From: Macrolepiota albuminosa
Lineage: Eukaryota; Basidiomycota; Agaricomycetes; Agaricales; Agaricaceae
Assembly (NCBI GenBank): GCA_027475525.1
Contig: JAMWFC010000088.1
Span: forward strand, 260,757-324,756
Direction of reading: 5' to 3'
Length of the DNA: 64,000 nt
The notes under the pieces were generated by a model, which saw nothing but the letters and a program-made list of their open reading frames with translations, was not told the DNA's origin and did not search any database. Below, piece after piece: positions 44,741 to 56,279 of the stretch (position 1 is the stretch's first letter; the number at the start of each line of letters is the position of its first letter). Position numbers and translations under genes: made by a program.

Positions 44741-45815
44741 ACACCAACTTTGATAGCCTTGATACCGTTTCCAACTGGTCCTCACCTGAGGTGACAAATG
44801 GTCTTGTGATCATGGCCTGCCCTAAATCATCTCGGTGTCAAATGCGTCTTTCTGGGACTGCAATTAGTATAACCATTGTAGTTCGGGACCTGAATATTTC
44901 TTCATTGTTAAACTCGAGTGGAATTGGTAAAAGATGGAAGATAATTAATTGACTCACCTAGCTATAATGGAGGCTTCCTTTGAGCAACACCTGATCAATA
45001 TGATACAATTGTCTGAAATGAACCCATAGTCATGTGAAAGCAAAGACTGTGCTGATGACAATAGCCTGGATGCTCCAAATAACTGGCGCAGATCAAATTT
45101 CCAGAATGAACATTGGAACGATGCAATTTTTTTTTTTTTTTTTAAAGTAGCGTTATTAGTGGGAATGTCATTGCTATAGGCATCCCATTTCCACCCACTG
45201 TGCTGCACACCTGGGATTAAAACCAGGTTTCTGAGATGGCAGTCTTTGATATATTTTCTCCACGAGAAAATGCCCATACGCACTAATGTGGGGCTAGAAG
45301 CCTTGGGACCAGAACTATCCAATTCCTTTTATTGTATCAGACTCACTACCCACTAAAACCCTGCTCTGATCCACCTCATGTGGATTTGTGTTAGGAAAAG
45401 TATCAATTATTCCTGTTTCTTCCCATGTTTCTTCTACTAGTCCATTTGGTAGCAACTTTTTACCCAGTTTCTTATTAGTCAGTTTAATATCTAATTTGGC
45501 TCTCTTATTGACTAAATCATTCCATCTGTTTATTATTTCGTTATTAGAGTGGGGTATAGCAATCTTCTATCAATAAAAAACTCTGCAGAGAACTTTCATC
45601 TCAAGCGACCTTGAATTAAGCCTTGAAAAAATAAACATCAGGCAAGTGTTAGCCAGCAAAGCAGACATATTCCGATAAGGTATGAGAAAAAATCATCTTT
45701 TGTAAACCAACTTTGATAGCCTTGATACCGTTTTTCAACTGGTCCTCACCTGAGATGACAAACAGTCATGTGACCATGGCTTGCCCTAAACCATCTCGGT
45801 ATCAAATGCGTCTCC
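44741..45815. repeat. Direct repeats (about 107 bp) flanking a LINE fragment
   Basis: CAACTTTGATAGCCTTGATA through the ATCTCGGTrTCAAATGCGTC block occurs at 44745-44851 and 45710-45815 with about ten differences. Between them lie 850 bp including the minus-strand LINE tail. Too long and diverged for a target duplication; I read it as an older local duplication. Confidence 0.7.
45127..45577 (-). mobile_element. LINE C-terminus and 3' end (minus)
   Basis: Seventeen T at 45127-45143 are the poly(A) of a minus-strand copy. Upstream lies the shared 3' UTR (GTTTTAATCCCAGGTGTGC on the minus strand), and before it a coding tail (AIPHSNNEIINRW, KLDIKLTN, VEETWEETG, DQSRVLVGSE, IKGIG-stop) that aligns with 12640-12890. 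The same family as the plus copies but an independent, diverged insertion. Confidence 0.8.
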
Positions 45816-45826
45816 TTGACACTGTG

Positions 45827-47100
45827 GTAGCTGAGACTGTGCCCTAGATCACAATGGCGCCTCAAGGTGGGGTGTGGGTGCTGACTTGTCTCATATATTC
45901 CGTTCTATCCAAGTCTTGCAAATGTCCAACTTGCCTTCTTGAGCATCAACTCACTGCAGGTGATGCTAGATGACGCTGTTCTCAGATAGAGAAAGGATTC
46001 CGTGATACGAGCCAGCTGCAAACACTTGTGAATGTTGCAGAGGAGGCAATGTGTTCCGCCACAAGGCGGTCTGTAAGCATGGAGTGTTATATATCTGCAG
46101 AGGTCAATGTCAGGGTGCAGAAACATACCGTTTCATTCCTTGAATCTCCCCTCGATGTCGCTTGAGAAGAACAAGTCATGATTGAGGAGCACTCCATACC
46201 GGGGTGCTGGGTGTCGGCCTCACAATGCTTTCCCAATGAAGTGATAACAATAGAGGCATGGTGAGCAGTCCTCAAGGCCGTTCTTTTCATGTAGCTTCTT
46301 ACCCACCATATGGGAATATCCAGACAAAAAGAAACCCCAGCGTCTCTCTGGACTGTCCGAACAAGCTTTCTATCGAGTCAGAAAAGCCCGCTGCCGCTGC
46401 ACCAAGATCTCCCGCCACTGAAAAAAAAATCTTCTCTGCACAAGGCAAGACTGATTGATTAGTCAGAATTGCTTGCAGATAAGCTTTTTTTTTCACTCCA
46501 AGTTGTCTGTCATCCACCTCGAGTCAGACAGAAGCTTTTCTTTTTTCTTCACTTCTGACATGATCCTTTTGTCTGTGATAAGCGAGGGGAAAGGGGTGAG
46601 ATCTAGCCCTGGGCTCGCGTTGCGCCAGGGCATAGTGTGTCCTGTCGTCCTCACTCATAGCCACTGATCATTGTCCATTGATAACCGCAATCATGCTCAC
46701 TACCAGTGTATTTATCTATCTAGCAACAAGTGTCATCGTAACAACTCCCCAACTCAGCACGTGGGAACCCACCCACCCAGCCACTAATTAACAATTAACC
46801 TCTACCTTTCCATCCCCATGACATCGATCTCGCTCGGGTATTACGGCGTGTGTGGTGTGTGTGTGATGTGGAGGTCTAGACCCACCAACACGCCCCTCGG
46901 CAGCTCAGAGGGACATGCACCGTATCGGCCACATGGATGGTGGATGGATAGGTAGGGTAGGTGGGACTCTTTGTACCTTCCACCTTGAGTCATTCGGCGT
47001 CTGACCGTGCGTGGAGGAACCATGATAACGACCATGACCATGACCCCGGCAGCCCTTCGCAAAAAAACAAGTGGGGGGGGACGAAACAAAAAGAAAATAG
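45827..47100. repeat. Dispersed repeat unit, copy B
   Basis: Paralogue of 10722-12120 with clear divergence throughout, including a much shorter TG microsatellite. It leads straight into the LINE fragment at 47101, as in copy A. Confidence 0.7.
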
Positions 47101-48061
47101 ATGACTGCTGTCAACGCAAGCAGGCGTTGTCCCATTTGTGCTTTGATCTCTCTGTCCATAATGAGTATTGCAAAAGTCAATAAGAAAATCCCAAGTGAAA
47201 GACAAATTTGGCTTAGCTTGAGAAACAAAGATTTCCCAAAGCCTATCAAGGTTTTTCTATGAAAGTGTGCCCATGATGCCTACAGGGTTGGCTCATACTG
47301 GAACTGCCCAAGTATAAAACCTGAGCTCACAACCGGGAGTGTGTGCAAGCATGACAGCAGCGAAGACTCTCTAAATCATATACTTACTGAATGCACAAGT
47401 ACCAGGCAAGCTATAATATGGGAGATCATAAGCAACATATGGCAGAAAAAGACTGGAGAATACCTCTTCAAACAGAATGTATTCTCTATTCTTGGAAGTC
47501 CATTAATGATAAAACAAGAAGATGGGAGGAAATCACCTGGCCTCTCATGACTTGCACAGAATCCTAGTGGTAGAAGCAGCACATGTAATATGGGCCCTAA
47601 GATGCAAAAGGGTAATTCAACATCATGATGTCCCCCACTCCACCACCAAAGTCATAAACAGGTGGAACACTGCAATATCAAAAAGGGCAGATCTTGATAT
47701 CAAAATGACAAATAGAAAGTTTAGTAAGAAATCAATACCCTTTAGAATGGTAATGGAGACATGGGAGGAAACCAGAATAGTCAAGGTGGACATGACAAGA
47801 GGCCCAAACGTTGGAGGTCAGAGCAGGGTTTTAGTGGCTAATAGGCTTGGAACAGTAGAAGGAATAGGCTGATCTTTCTTCCAAGGGCCTGTAGCCCCAC
47901 ACATGAGTGTAAAAGCATTTCCTTGCAGAGAAAGCAATACAAGATAACAGCTGTCCAAATTGTTGGAACCTGGTTTAAATCCCAAGTGTGCAGCACAGCA
48001 GGTGTGAAGGGGACACCTAGGGTATGGCCCATCACACCATTAATGCCACCCCAAAAAAAAA
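47101..48061 (+). mobile_element. LINE 3' fragment, copy B
   Basis: Identical to 12121-13080: the zinc-binding part at 47341-47410, the tail frame 47522-47872, and the A run at about 48053-48061. The same TGA and frameshift are present in both, so both derive from one already defective copy. Confidence 0.82.
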
Positions 48062-48094
48062 GTATAACCTTTCAACATAATGTTGAGGACATGG

Positions 48095-48575
48095 ACATAA
48101 TAGCTGATATAGATAGCTGAAAGAGAGCAAATTTTGAGAACATAGTAGTAATAGCTGATAAAAATAACCAGTAAAGATAACTAGAAGGGAAGAGGCATGG
48201 CAATAGCCAAAGTCACATGGGAGGCACAAATTTCAAGGACAAAATGCATGCCAAAATAGGTCGTAAAATCTCACTCTACTAAAGTAAACCTCGGAACTAA
48301 GCTTATATATTCTGAGGTCTACTTTAGTAGACTGAGGTTTTACTATCTGCTTTGGCACACATTTTGTCCTCGAAATTTGTGCCCCTCACGTGATCTCGGC
48401 CATTGCCGTGTCTCTTCCTCTACTGGCTATGTCCTTGATATTTGCTTCCTTTCAGCTATCTTTACCGGCTATTACTACTGGCTATTACCACCATGTCCTC
48501 AAAATTTGCTCCCTTTCAGCTATCTTTACCGGCTATTATGTTGCTGCTCTTTTCTGCTATCTCTACTGAGTAATT
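48095..48575. repeat. Fold-back hairpin, complete (copy B)
   Basis: The left arm (48095-48300) and right arm (48316-48575) are inverse complements with a short loop around AACTAAGCTTATATATT. In the right arm the same blocks are recognisable in inverse order (ACTTTAGTAGACTGAGG, TTTGTCCTCGAAATTTGTGC, TTTGCTCCCTTTCAGC). In copies A and C only the left arm is present and an NLR-like fragment replaces the right one. Confidence 0.85.
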
Positions 48576-49773
48576 AATCAATTTTTTTTATGTTAAAGGA
48601 TTATACTTTTATTTTCTATATATCTATATTTTAAGTTGTTTTTTTTTTCTGTATTGAGTGCATTATTGTTTTTTTCTTTTACCAAGTTGAGAGATTCTGT
48701 TTTTTTTTTCATATATATATGTATGTTTTTTGAATAAGTGCATTATTGTTTTTTTCTTTTACCAAGTTGAGAGATTCTATTTATATATATATATATGTAT
48801 GTTTTTTGAATAAGTGTGTATGTTTTTTGAATAAGTGTGTATGTTTTTTTTTGAATAAGTGTATATGTTTTTTTCTTGAATATATAATTTGTTTCATGTT
48901 GTTAAATGCCTTGTTTATTATTGTAATTTATTACATCTAGTATCTAGAAATACATGGAAATTGTACAATTATGTGAATTTTTTTTTTTTGCTCTAGCAGT
49001 CATTATTCTGTTCTCTTCATTTATTTTTGTCTTTGAAAATTAGACCACATTGTCTTTGGTATTCATAGAACTTTTTGAATTATTTTTTCTATAAGCTTAT
49101 ATAGATCCAGTCTTCTGTCTAATAGAATATGCTTATATAAGCTATCACTCCATCAATAGTTTATGTAAGCTGATGCTCCAGCAGTAGTTTATATAAGCTA
49201 TTGCTTCTGTAATAGTTTATTGTTTGATCAATCTGTTTTGCATTTTGATATATTGATTGAGTTTATAAATTTGCTTTCTTTTAGCATTTTATACCTAGTT
49301 GTCAATCTGCTATGATGCTAAGTGTCATTGAATAAAAATTGTACATGAGAGTTGTCAAACTATAACTCCTTTTATTTATGCATATTTAAAGAGTCAACTG
49401 TTATGATTTTAGTCTCTTATTTACATTAACTAATACATTTAATATATTGAAATAAATAATTAGAGAGCTATTAGAAACTGAAAAACTTTAATTAATCATC
49501 TTGGATATAAATTATATCTTGTGCTTATATAGCACCAAAAAATACCTACAAGAAGCATATTCATTTCTCACTTTTAGCATAGTTTGTTGTAGTACTCAAA
49601 CTATTTCTGTTTACAAGTATAAATATGAAGCTACAATTGCAGAGAGATACATCTGTTTCTGTATAGAAGTCATATTGATGTCAATATCTTCTATGCCTAC
49701 AGAGACAATAATGAAAATTGAAGGCTTTGAAGTTAAGTCTCTATATTTTATTTGTCTACTTATCAATACATAT
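48576..49773. other. AT-rich low-complexity stretch
   Basis: Poly-T runs, TA microsatellite (48710-48800), a repeated CATTATTGTTTTTTTCTTTT at 48661 and 48741, repeated GTATGTTTTTTGAATAAGTG at 48725-48850, and about three copies of a 29-bp AAGCTATyrCTyC..TAGTTTAT unit at 49130-49220. No gene is supported. Confidence 0.6.
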
Positions 49774-50284
49774 TGTCAGGGGACTTCTCATTTCTTCCTT
49801 CTTTCACTCCCTATTCCTTCACTCTCCTTTTATTTATTTCCTTATTTCTTCTATCATTCTCTCATTTTGCTGTTTCTATTCTCTTAACACTATTTGTTAG
49901 TACTACTCTCAGCCTTTGAGATGCTCTGGTTCCTTAGCTATCATTCAGACAAGTGTGGACTTTTCAGCACCACTTTCAGACTGCTTATATAAGCCAGAGT
50001 TTGCCTTTCTGACTTTCAAAGTCCAGAGTTTTTCTGCCTTGTTTATACAGTTGTTTATTTAGGCAATTTTATAGTACCTGTTTCAGCATGCCTTATAGGT
50101 AGATTTTCTTAAATGTACAAACTTAAGATAAGATCCTTCAATTTTCCACATACGTTGTCTAAGGATGGGGGTAGCCGACCTAACGTGAAATAGGGGCGGC
50201 TGAGAATCCTCCTCGCGCTAGATTTGGTAATCCCTCATTGCAGTAGCCTAGGCGACCGAAGAAAGCGAAGAGGATCTCAAACCC

Positions 50285-51547
50285 CTACCGTAGGCAACGA
50301 CGATCCAGATGCGCCATCACAGGTCTTAACAGTTCCACGTACATAGGTGCGATAATTTCTAACGACCTCCAATAACATAGAAACGCATCTGAGGTCCACC
50401 TGCCCATCAGCTTGACAATGTCGGGCGGAACACCTTGAAGCAGTAAATGCGTAGTGCCCCTGATACGAAAACAGTGCCCAGTAATACGAGATTGTGCATT
50501 GATGAGAATCCCGTTAAGTCGTTGAAGGAAGCAGCGAACTGTTAACCCTATCAAGACCCCCGCTGCATTCCTAAAAGACGCGATTGTATCAGGTTGGGAG
50601 TATTTGTTGATGCGAGCGTGGTTCTTGAGAGCCGCAATTGGGTCATTTATCTCGCGTTGCCGAGTGACCACCACCGTTTCTCCCTTAATTCCACCTCTTT
50701 TTGTTTGAGGCAGATGTAATGTTCTCGTATCAGTCGGGAAAGGACTGCCGAATTGTTCCCAAGTAGGCGTAAGATTGACATCGTGATCCTTTTCTGTCTT
50801 GGGACAAAACTCGCCCATACGAATTTGAGACCAGAACATGGTACATGCAACGGCCCAGATACAAGCATCCTCGGAATTCGTGAGGTTGAGATGTTTCCTG
50901 AAAAGGCGAAACATATCTAGCGATACAGGTGGTGGCTTCTCCTTAATTGAATCCAGAGGTCGTAAGTTCTCCGTGCCTTTCAGTGTATATTTCAATCGGG
51001 ACGAACCCATCCAAGGTAAGTCGTTCTGTATATGCCATGCCTTCAATGCAGAGATCTTAGCAGACGCTGTCCCCCCGGCTCTCGACCTGGCCATCGATGC
51101 CGCAAATGAACATAGCAGGCATTCCGAAGCGTGGAAGCGTGAAGAAATTTCGACTCCCTTTGCTCGACAAAACGCAAAAAATTCCTTGACGTAGGCGTCG
51201 TATCTCTCCAGCGTAGACTTAGACCAAGCGTGATTAATGACCACATTGACCTTATGTTCATCATAGTCTGGCTCCGTTGCTACACCGGCATGATGGGTAG
51301 AAATGCCGGAAGGCCGAGGAAGATGGGGAGTGGCAAGTCTTCGAATGTTCGAAGAGATGTCATACGGCTTGAAACGTGAGGTGTGTAGCCTGTTGTCTCG
51401 GATCTTTCCACCATCATGACCTTTGCATCTAGCGAACACGAACCCGTAACTGTACGTCATGGACGAAATATCGAAGGCACAGTTCACCGTGTGTGTTGGG
51501 AGACAAGCAATAAAAGTCAGCCTCTCTAGCCCGGGCTCCCCTATCAA
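50285..51547 (-). CDS. Tyrosine recombinase (integrase) of DIRS/Ngaro element
   Basis: 420 codons, uninterrupted. The N-terminal SAM-like core-binding part spans about residues 108-190 (STLERYDAYVKEFFAFC). The catalytic set is complete: R243 (QIRMGEF), K283 in the beta hairpin, H358 and R361 (GHCFRIRGTTH), W384 (GRW) and nucleophile Y392 (LCYWRS). One oddity is Arg at 363 where relatives usually have Gly (RIGGTT). Start at 51547 is the first ATG after the RNase H end, 116 bp downstream. The enzyme would join circular element DNA into the genome without hydrolysis. It is the only frame of this element without damage. Confidence 0.9.
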   Translation of the reverse strand: MIGEPGLERLTFIACLPTHTVNCAFDISSMTYSYGFVFARCKGHDGGKIRDNRLHTSRFKPYDISSNIRRLATPHLPRPSGISTHHAGVATEPDYDEHKVNVVINHAWSKSTLERYDAYVKEFFAFCRAKGVEISSRFHASECLLCSFAASMARSRAGGTASAKISALKAWHIQNDLPWMGSSRLKYTLKGTENLRPLDSIKEKPPPVSLDMFRLFRKHLNLTNSEDACIWAVACTMFWSQIRMGEFCPKTEKDHDVNLTPTWEQFGSPFPTDTRTLHLPQTKRGGIKGETVVVTRQREINDPIAALKNHARINKYSQPDTIASFRNAAGVLIGLTVRCFLQRLNGILINAQSRITGHCFRIRGTTHLLLQGVPPDIVKLMGRWTSDAFLCYWRSLEIIAPMYVELLRPVMAHLDRRCLR

Positions 51548-51663
51548 TGAGGCCCGTACCTCTAGTCACCATTGCAAAATCAGCTAGTAGTACAACGGGG
51601 TATGTATCTGAAACTAATTGTCCATAATTTTGTTGTGACGAATGGCAAACCGAACGTAATTAT

Positions 51664-53331
51664 TTAAGTATGATGGAACAGAAGGAGGAAATAGAGAAAT
51701 AACAAAGACTTGGGCGGGAACATGCCCCTGGAAGGGCCATCAGCCCTATTGGAATCTGTAGGTACCCATCAAATAGTGAGCCAAATGTCGTGAGCCTGGA
51801 AGGAATCCACGATATGCCTCAACACGAAATTCTGCTGATGACTTCTGGAATATCCCGCAGCTAAGGCCCTGACAACGCCCGAATTGTCTGACTTTAGAAT
51901 AATGTGACACTTAGCATAGCCTGCATTAATGAGAGTTTTAACGGCAAGGTCGACGGCCACCATTTCTGCCCAACCTATATCCCTGCCGTCCGACTTCCAG
52001 CCAGCCTTGAGAGGCCACGCTAACCACTTGTCGTTGAGAACCAACCCGATCCCCCAAGAAGTAGAAGCGTCTACAAAGAGATCCTCATCTGTCGGTTGGG
52101 GGGGCGGCGTGATGCTTATGCCACACCAGTCTCTACTCAAAGCAGCCTGCCACCACTCAACTTCTTCTGTGACCGCCAGAGGTGGCCGATGCTTAAGGAA
52201 GCGACTAGCATGGGTGGGGAAAGACACGCGAAATGCGTACAATGCAGGCAGATAAGACCGGCCTGAAGGTATGACCAAACAAACGTGATTGAGTGTCCCG
52301 ATCAAAGACTCGGTGGTCTTCAAAGAGATGGAGGTCATTCGAGACCACTCCTTCAGCTTCACCAAGTATTTCTCCCGCTTGTCATCGGGCAGGGCAACTG
52401 TTTTGTCGGAGAGAGACCAAACAAAACCAATGTATTTGAACTTGTCCAAAAACGGCCTGAACTTCTCGGGAGCCCACAGCCACCCTAGAGACTCTGCCGT
52501 GGACCAGATTAAGGCCTCATCGTACGAATAACGAGGGGAAGCGATGAAGCCTGAGAGAGGATACCGGAAGAAGATGAAGTCGTTGACCCACTTGAGCACC
52601 GCGTTGATGCTGGAGTGCAAGAAGATCTGAACTATTGCATCCGCCACGCGGCCAAATATTCCCGGCAAACAGGCGGCGCCGAAGTTCAACCTGAAGTCAA
52701 AATGAATGAGTCCGCCAATGGACACTGCCAAAAAAGGCCAGTCAGATGGGCGCGTAGGAATTATTCTGAACACCGATTTGACGTCGAAGACGGCGACCTG
52801 CGTGCCCACGGGGGCATTAGCTACCAAGAGCCAACAATCCAAAAAGGTGCCCCAGTCGCACTGAAATGCGGAAGGGTTGATCATAGAATTTATAGAGGCT
52901 GTGTCGGAGTCAAAGCAAGGATATGAAAGGTCAAGAGTTACGTGTTGTTTACCACCTGCACTAATAATAACGTTCAACGGAGCCATGCGAAAAGGGCCAA
53001 AAAGAAGTTCTGCTTGTTTGGGAGTGAACCCGGGCGAGACGCGACCGAGCTCGATCTTCTTAGAATACTTTGAAAGAATAAAGTTGTGAGCGTCTGAAGA
53101 TTTGTAATGATTTGGAGGAAGAAAGGTTCTCATGTTACAGAAGGAGTCCAAACCCACGCTGAAACCGTTGCGAAGGCCTTTTGGCACCTCCACGAATTTG
53201 TCTAGAGCCCCGGCCAGGTGCAAGGCGGTTTCCCACCTGTCGGCGAGCAAAGGGGTAGACAAAGGGAAAAGTTGTTCAAGCTGAACACGCCTGCGCTCCG
53301 TGAGTAGACGATCCACACAAGGAGCAGACAT
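51664..53331 (-). pseudogene. DIRS/Ngaro RT-RNase H
   Basis: ATG 53331 lies within the last exon-length of gag (gag stop 53278-53276), a 56-bp overlap in another frame; open sequence upstream of that ATG is the shadow of gag. RT palm: VAVFDVKSVFR carries the first Asp; the Y-X-D-D block reads KWVND (codon AAC at 52584-52582), so one of the paired Asp is lost. RNase H: DLFVDAST, GWAEMVAVDLA and LKSDNSG give D, E, D. TGA at 51771-51769 then cuts the frame before the last motif (RADGPSRG), which is still readable downstream to TAA at 51666-51664. Confidence 0.88.
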
Positions 53332-54378
53332 GTGAGTGAGTGCAGCTGGTTCCCCTGCTGCAAGAAGCGAGACTGTTGAAACCGTAGCAGACGGAGGCAC
53401 CGGACGGCGTCCTCCAGATTTTGCCATCCTTCCGGAGAAATTTGGCATCCCGACAACAGGCAATAAGCTTGTGGTCGGTCGCTCCACAGGCAATGCACTT
53501 GGTTGTCCTGTGCGGATTGAATGCGTAGTGCTGAGGCTGAAAGGAATTGCTGCCCAACGCGTTCTTGACCTTGGACTTGGACTGAAAGGACTCCATAAGA
53601 GCCAGTTTGTTGTCCAAATGCGCCACCCTCGCGGCGTACTGCTGATTAAGGCATTCCTGCCACATGTGTGCATGAAAATCGTCCATGCAGAATGTGTGGG
53701 AATCCAACACAAAGAGCAAGCGTAAGCGGCGGTCATAATCAAACACGACATCGAACTGAACCTTAGCATCAGGCAGGTTTTTGAGGTAGCGAAAATGTCC
53801 CTCAAAGGAATCCACGATCTCCAGCGCGATAGGGCCGCTGGCACCGCGATCTCCGTCAGTGCGCAGATGCTTATGCATAGCCACAACAAGATTCGCGCCT
53901 GCACCAACCCACTCATCAAAGGTAAGTTGGCTCTCCTTAGCAACGTCGAAGGTGGCGTTGGGTAACCTCAGTTTCCCATTAGAGATAACGAAGGCCGATT
54001 CCAGCGCTGGAGGCTCCCTAGCCACGTGGCGACATGTGTCGTCCGTCAGCAAATCCAAAGGTATGTACTCTAACATTCCTGCTTCCAACGCCCTCCTAAC
54101 CTTGTGCGGAAAAACCTTATCAGCCGAGGACAGCTGTCGTCCCAACGTAGGCAGGCGCCCATGCATCGTACACGTGGGTCGCGTTGCGTTTTCCTCGGCT
54201 TCCCCACCTAAGAAGATTCCGGGAGCCCTGCAAGCAAACAGAGGGAAGGCTTGCGCCTCGGGCAGAGGCTGGGCAGCACAGGAGGTCCCAATTGCGGACC
54301 CACGCTCTGAACCGAAGGAAACCGGTGGGGCCACCTCAAAGCCCTGATGTTGTATGGCCCGCAGATGGGCCTGCAACG
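53276..54378 (-). CDS. DIRS/Ngaro gag, C-terminal part with three zinc motifs
   Basis: About 366 codons open from 54378 to TGA 53278-53276. The body is a capsid-like helical region (KVRRALEAGMLEYIPLDLL, HFRYLKNLPDAKVQFD). The C-terminus has three zinc motifs in a row: a knuckle CIACGATDHKLIAC (C-X2-C-X4-H-X4-C), a CCCH finger (C-X8-C-X5-C-X3-H: CYGFNSLASCSRGTSCTHSH), and a second knuckle CSLCGSSTHGAQAC. RNA binding is inferred from these motifs. It must be joined to the N-terminal gag (to 54766) across a repeat-rich gap; no stop occurs within this part. Confidence 0.82.
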
Positions 54379-54475
54379 CTGAAGCGAATGTGAGTTGGAG
54401 TTATGACACAATTGTACCAGATAGCCAGAAAGAGCATAAATCACACACAACTCGACAGGCAGTACTTTGCAAATA

Positions 54476-54690
54476 GAAACATATTTAATAAGAAGAAACC
54501 TGTGGCACATATGGACCCCAGGAGACAGATTCCGGCACAGGAGGCCAGGAAACATATTTAATAAGAAGAAACCTGTGGCACATATGGACCCCAGGAGACA
54601 GATTCCGGCACAGGAGGCCAGGGCACACATAGGGCCCGGATACAAGAATGGGGTACAAGAGGCCAGGGCACACATAGGGCCCGGGTACAT
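54476..54690. repeat. Minisatellites in the gag gap (73-bp and 45-bp units)
   Basis: A 73-bp unit starting GAAACATATTTAATAAGAAG is present twice with 74 matching bases (54476, 54549), followed by a 45-bp unit AGGCCAGGGCACACATAGGG at 54615 and 54660 (26-base exact core). They separate the two gag parts and may be an insertion that broke gag. Confidence 0.85.
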
Positions 54691-54765
54691 AAGACCCACG
54701 GTACATGAGACCGGAGATGAGGAGCCACGGTACATGCGACCAGTGAAGAGGAAAAACCGAGTTGC

Positions 54766-55743
54766 CTACGCGGCTCCTACAGACCTATAGCGGTGCTCTC
54801 GAGCTCGTGCCAGGAGCACAGATATAGCTTCGTAGTGAGACGCATACACGCCCATGAAGATCGCGTGCCCATACGCATACGCATACAAGCTGAGGGAACC
54901 GTGAACAAGCGTGAATTCGGACTCACCCTGCCTGGATACATTCCGCCCATATGTTCGCAGGAAGTTCTGTAGTTGAGCCTCGGTCAACATAACCACTTGC
55001 CCATCCTGTCTCTCTCTACTGTCCCAATCGCCTCGCCGCAAATCCAACGGTGACCCATCAACCGTGCATTGGCGCTCCTGTGAAAGAGACTGATGACGGG
55101 GTGGAGTAGCGTAGTCGAGGGTCCCCGCCGAACGAGGGGTAGATCTCGAACGTCGAGTTCACCACTCAGGCGTCTCCGGAGCGACAGTGAGAGGAACCAG
55201 GAAAACGGAGACTGCATTACGCATGAATTTGTCCACTGCTCCTGGGTCCATAGGCGCCAACACTTCCTGCGAGACCATTGAGGCCCACAAATGTTTGGAC
55301 GCCCGAGGCTGAGCAGGAGTAGGGGCTGGATGCACATTGTCCGAGGTACGTTCCTCTATTACTGTATCCAAATTGCTTCTCTGATTTATGTTTCGCGCCT
55401 TGTTTATATTGATAGTGTCATCAACCTCTACGTTGATGCTCGGCAGCAGAGTGGAGGCCGGAGTCTGTGTTCCCAACTCGTTCTTGATTGTCTCCGCAAC
55501 CGCTGGTACTCCCGAGTCCAGACCCACTCTAGGCTCCACAGGCGATGCCCCATTGTGGGATGCCACCGAGGAAGGTTGCAATGTGAAAACCGACGTGTAA
55601 GCAGCTGGAACCGCCCCGCCCGATCTTCCTTGCGTCCTTTTTTCTCTTCCAGTCATAGTAAACAAATAGAACCACGAAGTGCGAAAGCGTTCGAAGAATT
55701 CTGAGCGTGAGCTGGTGGTTGCAGGACAACCGATTCCAGTCAC
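54766..55743 (-). pseudogene. DIRS/Ngaro gag, N-terminal part
   Basis: Likely start is ATG 55653 (MTGREKRTQGRSGG). The frame continues to 54766 with a single TGA at 55161-55159, between ETPEW and TRRSRSTPR. The protein is Ser/Pro/Thr-rich at first, then helical near its end (TEAQLQNFLRTYGRNV, HYEAISVLLARAREH). It ends at the minisatellite that precedes the C-terminal part. Confidence 0.7.
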
Positions 55744-56279
55744 GCTTGGGTCATGTTACAAAATATATGCTACATTCATCCTGTGGCTGCTTTCTGTATC
55801 ATTCCATGTTTATACAGTTGTTTATTTAGGCAATTTTAGAGTTTTTAAGATTTTGTTGTACTGTACAGTTGTTTTCCATGCTTCAGAGGCCCCAGAAGCA
55901 TCCAACCTGGCATAGGGAATTCCTAGACTTGTTCTCTTTTGATCTCCCTCTGCCAGGTGAGTAGTTATTATGATATTGTCAGTATATACTCTAATACACT
56001 TTGGATCTCCCTCTGCTAGCTGTGTGACTGAGCCACAGCCTCCAGAATGATATTGTCAGTATATACTCTAATACACTTTGGATCTCCCTCTGCTAGCTGT
56101 GTGACTGAGCCACAGCCTCCAGAGGTTGCCCTTACACATAATATGCTATCCAATTTTTAGATTTATGTTGATAAACACTAATGTATATGATCAATCAACT
56201 TCCTCAATCATTGAAAAACCTCTCTCTTCAAACTGTTGGAAGACATTCCACTACACAAACTCACTCAAAATGTAACTTC

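Larger units (their letters stand above)
50072..55807 (-). mobile_element. DIRS/Ngaro-type tyrosine-recombinase retrotransposon
   Basis: The GC-rich 5.7-kb block codes on the minus strand for gag (55743-53276), RT-RNase H (53331-51664) and a tyrosine recombinase (51547-50285), the order of DIRS-like elements. No methyltransferase fits in the 116 bp between RNase H and recombinase, which points to the Ngaro group. It interrupts an L2 LTR, and the 32 bp at 50040-50071 are repeated exactly at 55807-55838. I could not find the split direct repeats expected at the ends. It is inactive by stops in gag and RNase H and a changed RT catalytic residue. Confidence 0.85.
49774..56136 (+). repeat. L2-family LTR split by a DIRS/Ngaro element
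   Basis: TGTCAGGGGACTTC starts at 49774; the LTR runs to 50071 and resumes at 55808/55839 to end GCCCTTACA at 56136. Flanks CATAT (49769-49773) and CATAA (56137-56141) are a near-perfect target duplication. The right part holds an exact 77-bp tandem duplication (55970-56123). Confidence 0.85.

Noticed and set aside
44745..45815. Direct repeats as LTRs of a small element
   Set aside because: About 107 bp, diverged, no TG...CA ends, no PBS or PPT, and a truncated LINE between them.
51769..53943. 724-codon RT frame taken as a single protein
   Set aside because: The first 204 codons overlap gag in another frame and carry no RT motif; the supported start is ATG 53331.
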